The notes under the pieces: generated by a model
What the model saw: only the letters and a program-made list of their open reading frames with translations
What the model was told of the DNA's origin: nothing
Databases searched by the model: none
Origin: Paracoccaceae bacterium
Lineage (GTDB): Bacteria; Pseudomonadota; Alphaproteobacteria; Rhodobacterales; Rhodobacteraceae
Assembly (NCBI GenBank): GCA_007121115.1
Contig: SKMI01000010.1
Span: 1 to 10,777, forward strand
DNA: 10,777 nucleotides
Direction: 5' to 3'
In this document: positions 6,824 through 10,777 of the stretch, piece after piece
How positions within the stretch are numbered: the first letter of the stretch is position 1
Layout: each line of letters opens with the position of its first letter
Program-made: the position numbers and the translations under genes

Positions 6824-7963
6824 TCAGGCGGCGGCAAGCCGCTTTCTGGGGTCATAGAACGGCTTTTCGACCACCGTGGCGGTGGTGATGCCCGAATCGG
6901 TCATCACCTCCAGCCGCGTGCCAAGGCCTGCGTGCTCCACCGTCACCATGGCCAGCGCGATGTTGCGCTCCAGCCGTGGCGAATACACGGCCGAGGTGAC
7001 CTGACCCACCGCCGCCTGGCCGTTCCAGACGGTCCAGAAGCGGGTATTCGGCCCGGCCATCGGCGCGCCGTCGATGATCAGCCCCACCTGCTTGCGGCTC
7101 ACGCCTTCGTCCCGGATGCGCCGCAGCGCCGCCTTGCCGATGAATTCGGCCTCCATCTCCAGGTCCAGCAGCCGGTCGAGGCCCAGCTCATAGGGGTTGG
7201 TGTGGATATCGGCGTCGGCGTGATAGGACAGCATCCCCCCTTCGATCCGCCGGATGGTCGAGGTGTGGCCGGGTTTCAGCCCCCACGGCACGCCGGTGGC
7301 CATGATCCGCTCCCACAGCGCCTCGCCGCGCGAGCCGTCGCGCAGGTAAAGCTCGTAGCCCAGTTCCGACGACCAGCCGGTGCGCGAGACGATCAGCGGG
7401 ATCCCGTCCAGTTCCACCTCACGCCACCAGTAGTAGCGCAGGTCCATGATCGCGTCGCCGAAGAGCGCGCGCATGATCTCGCCCGATTTCGGCCCCTGCA
7501 GTTGCAGCGGCGAGACGTCGGGCTCGGTGATGGTCACGTCCATACCCGCATGCACCGCCACCCCCTGCGCCCAGAGCAGGATGTCGCTGTCGGCGAGCGA
7601 GAGCCAGAAGTGGTCTTCGGCCAGCTTGAGCAGAATGGGGTCGTTCAGGATCCCGCCGTCAGCATTGGTGATCAGCACGTATTTGCACTGGCCGACCTGC
7701 ATCTTCGACAGGTTGCGCGGGGTCAGCATCTGGGTGAAGCGCGCGGCATCGGGGCCGGTGACCTCGACCTGCCGCTCCACGCCAACGTCGCACAGGATCG
7801 CGTCATTGACCAGGTTCCAGAAGTTTTGTTCCGGATCGCCGAAATCGCGCGGAATATACATGTGGTTGTAGACCGAGAACCCCTGCGCCCCCCAACGCAC
7901 CGTGGCGTCGAAATAGGGGGACTTGCGGATCTGGGTGCCGAAACCGAACTCGTGTGGCTGCAT
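6824..7963 (-). CDS. GcvT-family aminomethyltransferase, DmdA-like
   Basis: This is a 379-residue cytoplasmic protein of the folate-binding GcvT fold, which moves one-carbon or methyl groups to tetrahydrofolate. The N-terminal two-thirds resemble DMSP demethylase (DmdA): VYNHMYIP (31-38), ERQVEVTGPDA (63-73), MLTPRNL (79-85), GGILNDP (103-109, with D108 at the conserved acidic position) and LADSDILLW (123-131). It then has EPDVSPLQLQGPKS (147-160) and RRIEGGMLSY (238-247). At residues 194-206 it reads RTGWSSELGYELY. From memory, DmdA proteins have KQGG where this has SELG, so this may be a paralogue with another methylated substrate. The C-terminal barrel covers about 290-370. I chose ATG 7963 because GGGAGGG (7971-7977) lies seven bases upstream. 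The longer open frame to 8119 adds a low-complexity arginine/proline stretch. OsmC follows and an Lrp-type regulator precedes. The family is secure; the substrate is not. Confidence 0.88.
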   Translation of the reverse strand: MQPHEFGFGTQIRKSPYFDATVRWGAQGFSVYNHMYIPRDFGDPEQNFWNLVNDAILCDVGVERQVEVTGPDAARFTQMLTPRNLSKMQVGQCKYVLITNADGGILNDPILLKLAEDHFWLSLADSDILLWAQGVAVHAGMDVTITEPDVSPLQLQGPKSGEIMRALFGDAIMDLRYYWWREVELDGIPLIVSRTGWSSELGYELYLRDGSRGEALWERIMATGVPWGLKPGHTSTIRRIEGGMLSYHADADIHTNPYELGLDRLLDLEMEAEFIGKAALRRIRDEGVSRKQVGLIIDGAPMAGPNTRFWTVWNGQAAVGQVTSAVYSPRLERNIALAMVTVEHAGLGTRLEVMTDSGITTATVVEKPFYDPRKRLAAA

Positions 7964-7991
7964 GGTCGTGCCCTCCCTTGGGTTGCGCGGC

Positions 7992-8073
7992 GGCCCGTCC
8001 GGGCCATGGCGCGCGGTGTCTCCTGCACTCCAGATAGGGACTCTTGCGCGGCGCCGTGGCCTGAAATGAGGCC
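7992..8073 (-). promoter_or_regulatory. Inverted repeats in the leader of the GcvT-like gene
   Basis: The 172 bases between the regulator gene and the GcvT-like gene hold two clear dyads. GGCCCG/CGGGCC (7992-7997 with 8000-8005) lies 29 bases before the GcvT-like start. GGCCT-N6-AGGCC (8058-8073) lies about 95 bases before it. The second has an AT-rich centre (GAAATG) and a 16-base span, plausible for an operator of a dimeric regulator such as the adjacent Lrp-type protein. No convincing -35/-10 pair and no known riboswitch consensus were seen. The regulatory role is inference. Confidence 0.3.
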
Positions 8074-8135
8074 CCGGAAACGTCCACGCAGGCCCTTTCG
8101 AAGGCTCATGGCAGGCCAAGTGGGCGGGCCGTGCC

Positions 8136-8627
8136 CTAACCGGTCCTTCCGGTCAGTTTGGCCAGGTTTGGCTGCGCGGATTTCACCTGCCGCGCGGCAA
8201 TGTAGACCACCCAGCGGTCGATGCCGATCTCGGCCTCCAGAAGCCCGTCCATCAGCGCCTGAAACGCCGCCATGCCGGGCACCACCACGGTCATCACGTA
8301 GTCCATGCCGCCGCCAGTGGCGATGCAGTCGGTGATCTCGTCCAGGGTGCGGACATGCGCCTCGAACCGGTCAAAATCGGCCTTGCGGTGATGAATGAGC
8401 GAGACCGTGACCACGACCTTCAGGACCTCGGCAACCTTGTCCAGCGCGATATCGCCGCGAAATCCGCGGATGAACCCGTCCGCACGCAGCCTGGTCAGCC
8501 GCTCCCAGCAGGGCGTGGGCGACAGGTTCACGATCTCGGCCAGTTGCGTCTTGCTCAGCTGCCCGTGTTTCTGCACGGCGCTGAGAATGCGGATATCGGC
8601 GGCATCGAGTGTGGTTTTCTTGCGCAT
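8136..8627 (-). CDS. Lrp/AsnC family transcriptional regulator
   Basis: This is a 163-residue DNA-binding regulator, the same size as E. coli Lrp. Residues 5-60 form the winged helix-turn-helix: LDAADIRILSAVQKHG (7-22), then LSKTQLAEIVNLSPTPCWERLTRL (24-47), where SPTPCWERL is typical of the recognition helix. Residues 65-150 form the ligand-sensing RAM domain, with the loop GGGMDYVMTVVVPG (105-118). Proteins of this family sense amino acids or related metabolites as dimers, octamers or larger rings. The ATG at 8627 gives a standard N-terminus, and GGAG (8638-8641 on the minus strand) lies ten bases upstream. The open frame extends to 8840, but the added part is arginine/proline-rich and unlike the family. 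It lies 172 bases upstream of the GcvT-like/osmC pair on the same strand and is a candidate for their control and for self-regulation. The effector is unknown. Confidence 0.93.
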   Translation of the reverse strand: MRKKTTLDAADIRILSAVQKHGQLSKTQLAEIVNLSPTPCWERLTRLRADGFIRGFRGDIALDKVAEVLKVVVTVSLIHHRKADFDRFEAHVRTLDEITDCIATGGGMDYVMTVVVPGMAAFQALMDGLLEAEIGIDRWVVYIAARQVKSAQPNLAKLTGRTG

Positions 8628-8649
8628 TGCAAACCAGCTCCAGATCGCC

Positions 8650-8750
8650 GCCCGGCGGGAGCCGGGCAACGCAAGATGGGCCAGTCCCGAGGGCAGGGCC
8701 TGCACAGGATATTGCGCGCGCCGCGTGCCGCCGCGCGGTCGATTGCGACC
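8650..8750. promoter_or_regulatory. Dyads in the divergent lrp-type/NDUFA12 intergenic region
   Basis: The 256 bases between the two divergent genes carry a perfect stem-loop GCCCGGC-GGGA-GCCGGGC (8650-8667), close upstream of the regulator start. They also carry a 14-base palindrome-like site GGTCG-ATTG-CGACC (8737-8750), 110 bases upstream of that start. The second, with its AT-rich centre, could be a regulator operator. The rest of the interval shows no clear promoter by eye, although it must hold start signals for both genes. Confidence 0.3.
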
Positions 8751-8883
8751 AGTTGGCGGACCAAAGCGAATCCGCAAGCGCGGCCATCGCGTGCACGGGG
8801 CGGCAAAACGCGCTCCGGCCGATATGGACGGCTTGGGCATTTGCCTGTATCACTGCGCCAACCCAAGACCAAAGGTGTGGACC

Positions 8884-9258
8884 ATGAATTTCCTGCTTCG
8901 CCTGCTGACCTGGTGGAACAGTCAGACCCTGGGCACCCAGTTCTTCACCTGGCGCAAGGGCGTGCTGGTGGGCGAGGATGGGCAGGGCAACCGCTTCTAT
9001 CGCTCGCGCGATGGCAAGCGCCGCTGGGTGATCTACAATGGCGAGACCGAGGCCAGCCGCGTCAGCCCCGAATGGCATGGCTGGCTGCACCACACCTGGG
9101 ACGAGCCGCCAACCGAACGCCCGATGGAACACAAGCCCTGGGAGCGCCCGCATCAGGAAAACCTGACCGGCACCGCCATGGCCTATGCCCCCGCCGGGTC
9201 CATCCGGCGCGCCACCCCCGAAGAACGGCGCGATTACGAGGCATGGCGCCCGGAATGA
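8884..9258 (+). CDS. NADH:ubiquinone oxidoreductase subunit NDUFA12 family (complex I B17.2-like)
   Basis: This is a 124-residue accessory subunit of respiratory complex I, associated with the membrane-facing side of the peripheral arm. The alphaproteobacterial protein is homologous to mitochondrial NDUFA12/B17.2. Matching blocks are LGTQFFTWRKGVLVGEDGQGN (16-36), RFYRSRDGKRRWVIYNG (37-53), the strongly conserved EASRVSPEWHGWLHHTWDE (55-73), HKPWERPHQENLTGT (83-97) and the ending DYEAWRP. The ATG has AAAGG (8871-8875) eight bases upstream and gives the usual short N-terminus. The much longer open frame upstream runs across the intergenic region and the regulator gene and is not coding. The last four bases (ATGA) contain the next gene's start. 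It is divergent from the Lrp-type regulator. Confidence 0.95.
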   Translation: MNFLLRLLTWWNSQTLGTQFFTWRKGVLVGEDGQGNRFYRSRDGKRRWVIYNGETEASRVSPEWHGWLHHTWDEPPTERPMEHKPWERPHQENLTGTAMAYAPAGSIRRATPEERRDYEAWRPE

Positions 9259-9668
9259 GCGCTCGGCACGTGAACAGACCACCCGCGCCGGGCGGGGCGA
9301 CACGGCGCGCGGTCGGCGCACTCGTCAGCGTGGCGCTGTGGCTCATGGTGTCCCCGGCCGCCGCGCAAGAGGTGGTGTCGGCGCCGGGCGCCGTTCTGCG
9401 CGGGCTGGACAAGGTGGCGGGCGCAAGCCGCGACATGGAGTTGCGCGTCGGCGAAACTGCCGAGCTTGGCCGGTTGAGCGTGACACTTGCCGAATGCCGC
9501 TACCCGCCCGCCGACCCGGCCTCCGAAGCCTTTGCGTGGATCACCGTGCGTGACGATGCGCGCGAACAGGTGCTGTTCGACGGCTGGATGATTGCCTCGA
9601 GCCCGGCGCTGCACGCCCTCGATCATGCGCGCTACGATGTCTGGGTGCTGACCTGTATCACCTCCTGA
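9255..9668 (+). CDS. DUF2155 domain-containing secreted protein
   Basis: This is a 137-residue exported protein of unknown function, in a family found beside NDUFA12 genes in alphaproteobacteria. A signal peptide is visible: basic RR at 17-18, hydrophobic AVGALVSVALWLMV (19-32) and a likely cut near SPAAAQ (33-38). The mature domain begins with VLRGLDKVAGASRDMELRVG (47-66), passes C81 in LAECRYPP and ends with FDGWMIASSPALHALDHARYDVWVLTC (108-134), the family's most conserved part. C81 and C134 may form a periplasmic disulfide. The ATG overlaps the previous stop (ATGA), indicating coupling. An in-frame ATG at 9243 would add four residues but has poor ribosome-site spacing. Its 3' end overlaps the convergent aat gene by 37 bases. 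Confidence 0.9.
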   Translation: MSARHVNRPPAPGGATRRAVGALVSVALWLMVSPAAAQEVVSAPGAVLRGLDKVAGASRDMELRVGETAELGRLSVTLAECRYPPADPASEAFAWITVRDDAREQVLFDGWMIASSPALHALDHARYDVWVLTCITS

Positions 9669-10297
9669 GCCGGGGGTATCGCCCGCACGGCGTTGAAATC
9701 TGCCTCCTGCACCAGTGCCTCGCGCAGGAGCGCACGATAGGTTGCGCGCGGCACCTCGATGGCGCCCAGGCTGGCCAGATGCGGGGTCAGGAACTGCGTG
9801 TCGAACAATCGGAACCGGCCCGCGCGCAGCCGGTGGATCAGGTAGGCCAGCGCGATCTTGGACCCGTCCCGCCGGGTCGAGAACATCGATTCGCCGAAGA
9901 AGGCCGCGCCGATGACCAGCCCGTAGACCCCGCCGATCAGCGTGCCATCACTCTCGTCCCAGACCTCGAGGGAATGGGCATCCCCGCGCGCGTGGAGCGC
10001 CAGGAACAGCGCGCGGATCGGTCGGTTGATCCAGGTCTCGGGTCGGTCGGCGCAGGCGTCGATCACCCGGGCGAAGGCGCGGTCGGTGGTGATCGTGAAG
10101 CCCCCCCGGCGCAGGCTGCGGGCGAGCGATCGCGAGATATGGAACCCGTCCAGCGGAAAGATGCCGCGCAGGCGTGGGTCGAGCCAGAAGAGCGCCGCGC
10201 TGTCGCGGCTTTCGGCCATGGGAAACAGCCCCGCGCGATAGGCTGCCAGCAGCAGGTCCGGGGTTATGGGCGCAGCGCTGTCGTCCCCGCCACGCAT
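9632..10297 (-). CDS. aat: Leucyl/phenylalanyl-tRNA--protein transferase
   Basis: This is a cytoplasmic enzyme that transfers Leu or Phe from aminoacyl-tRNA to the N-terminal Arg or Lys of proteins, marking them for ClpS/ClpAP degradation. At 221 residues the length is typical. Conserved blocks are AYRAGLFPM (19-27), FWLDPRLRGIFPLDGFHISR (37-56), TWINRPI (88-94), HSLEVW (108-113), LIGGVYGLVIGAAFFGESMFS (120-140), DGSKIALAYLIHRL (144-157) and DTQFLTPHLASLGAIEVPR (166-184). AAAGGG (10307-10312 on the minus strand) lies nine bases before the ATG. It is downstream of murD on the same strand, separated by 109 bases containing strong hairpins, so it may have its own promoter. The final 12 codons or so overlap the 3' end of the DUF2155 gene on the other strand. 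Confidence 0.96.
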   Translation of the reverse strand: MRGGDDSAAPITPDLLLAAYRAGLFPMAESRDSAALFWLDPRLRGIFPLDGFHISRSLARSLRRGGFTITTDRAFARVIDACADRPETWINRPIRALFLALHARGDAHSLEVWDESDGTLIGGVYGLVIGAAFFGESMFSTRRDGSKIALAYLIHRLRAGRFRLFDTQFLTPHLASLGAIEVPRATYRALLREALVQEADFNAVRAIPPAQEVIQVSTQTS

Positions 10298-10326
10298 CAG
10301 CGCGCGCCCTTTGTACGGGGCGCCCT

Positions 10327-10380
10327 CGGGCCGCCCCGGCGGCCCGCGCGCCGCGCCCCCTCGATGGGGGCAAGGCGCGC
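10327..10380 (-). terminator. Strong GC-rich hairpins between murD and aat
   Basis: Two structures adjoin each other. CGGGCCGCC (10327-10335) pairs with GGCGGCCCG (10338-10346). A nested stem pairs GCGCGCC (10346-10352) with GGCGCGC (10374-10380) and, inside it, GCCCCC (10355-10360) with GGGGGC (10366-10371) around TCGAT. They share base 10346, so both cannot form at full length. No T-run follows in the minus direction. They may end murD transcription, regulate aat, or be a repeated palindromic element. Confidence 0.45.
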
Positions 10381-10406
10381 TCCCCCGTCAGCGGTCCGGG
10401 CGCCGG

Positions 10407-10777
10407 TCACCGCCCGAGCCACGCGTTGACGGCGGCGACAAACGCTTCGCCGCGCGCTTCGAAATCCGGGAACTGGTCGAAGCTCGCCGCCGCCGGGGCG
10501 AGCAGCACCACCTCGCCTGGCTGGGCGTCTTCGGCGGCGCGGGCCACGGCGGCTTCCATGGTCTCGCAGATCGCGTGGGGCGTTTCGCCCAGTTGCAGTG
10601 CGAACTCGCGCGCCGAATGGCCGATCAGATAGGCCTTGGCCACCGCCCCGAACTGCGGTGCCAGCGCGGCGATTCCACCCGCCTTGCCCAGCCCCCCGGC
10701 GATCCAGCGGATCCGGTCGAAGGCGCGCAGCGCATGGGCCGCGGCTTCGGCATTGGTGGCCTTGGAGTCGTTGACAA
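10407..10777 (-). CDS. murD: UDP-N-acetylmuramoyl-L-alanine--D-glutamate ligase, C-terminal part (start outside window)
   Basis: This is a cytoplasmic peptidoglycan enzyme that adds D-Glu to UDP-MurNAc-L-Ala using ATP. Only the last 122 residues are visible, and the gene continues past the right edge. The first visible residues, VNDSKATNAEAA, are the diagnostic Mur-ligase motif at the start of the C-terminal domain, where the Lys and Thr are functionally important. Next come RWIAGGLGKAGGIAAL (23-38), AKAYLIGHSA (46-55) and the conserved MurD ending LLAPAAASFDQFPDFEARGEAF (91-112). The apparent start at 10643 is an internal GTG valine codon. The domain is complete to its normal end with no frameshift. 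In most bacteria murD lies in the dcw cell-wall cluster, so more such genes may lie upstream. Here aat follows after 109 bases. Confidence 0.96.
   Translation of the reverse strand, partial: VNDSKATNAEAAAHALRAFDRIRWIAGGLGKAGGIAALAPQFGAVAKAYLIGHSAREFALQLGETPHAICETMEAAVARAAEDAQPGEVVLLAPAAASFDQFPDFEARGEAFVAAVNAWLGR

Noticed and set aside
7964..8119. N-terminal extension of the GcvT-like gene to an upstream ATG
   Set aside because: The extra 52 residues are unlike the family, and the best ribosome site (GGGAGGG) serves the ATG at 7963.
7964..8135. Glycine, tetrahydrofolate or SAM-type riboswitch before the GcvT-like gene
   Set aside because: Short purine stretches look suggestive on the minus strand, but the core consensus pieces I know for these riboswitches are absent.
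6932..8335. 467-codon plus-strand open frame opposite the GcvT-like gene
   Set aside because: Low-complexity His/Gln/Arg composition and no motif; the minus strand has a clear GcvT-family protein with a good ribosome site.

Overview
The window is GC-rich (about 68% in a hand-counted gene line). Its gene set points to an alphaproteobacterium, most likely Rhodobacterales (Roseobacter/Rhodobacter type). The main taxonomic evidence is the NDUFA12-type complex I subunit followed by a DUF2155 secreted protein and a convergent aat gene, an arrangement I associate with alphaproteobacteria. The TRAP transporter, the Pot-type ABC transporter and the DmdA-like GcvT-family protein also fit a nutrient-scavenging marine or soil member of that group. 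Species cannot be told from the sequence.

Layout. (1) 1-1415, plus strand: 3' part of a fused TRAP transporter permease, cut by the window edge. Two adjacent hairpins follow. (2) 1591-5510, plus strand: a complete four-gene ABC importer of the PotABCD (polyamine) family in the order ATPase, permease, permease, periplasmic binding protein. The genes are closely spaced or overlapping, and a strong stem-loop follows the last one. (3) 5692-6252, plus strand: a lone 186-residue protein with an Rx4H motif typical of HEPN domains. It lies in DNA of clearly lower GC than its surroundings and looks acquired. (4) 8627-6360, minus strand: an Lrp/AsnC-type regulator, then a GcvT/DmdA-like folate-dependent enzyme, then an OsmC-family thiol protein. 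The last two are 14 bases apart and probably co-transcribed. (5) 8884-9668, plus strand: NDUFA12-like complex I subunit and a DUF2155 secreted protein, overlapping by ATGA. (6) 10777-9632, minus strand: the end of murD (cut by the window edge), a stretch of strong hairpins, and aat, whose 3' end overlaps the DUF2155 gene by 37 bases.

How the genes work together. Region 2 would import a polyamine or similar small cation using ATP. Region 4 looks like a small regulator-controlled one-carbon or methylated-compound unit with a peroxide/thiol-handling protein; its substrate is not determined. Regions 5 and 6 are housekeeping: respiration, cell wall synthesis and N-end-rule protein turnover.

The most unusual item is the isolated HEPN-type gene. 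No second toxin-antitoxin or defence gene is visible beside it, so no new multi-gene system can be claimed. No rRNA, tRNA, CRISPR array, insertion sequence or phage gene was seen. No stretch longer than about 260 bases lacks a gene.
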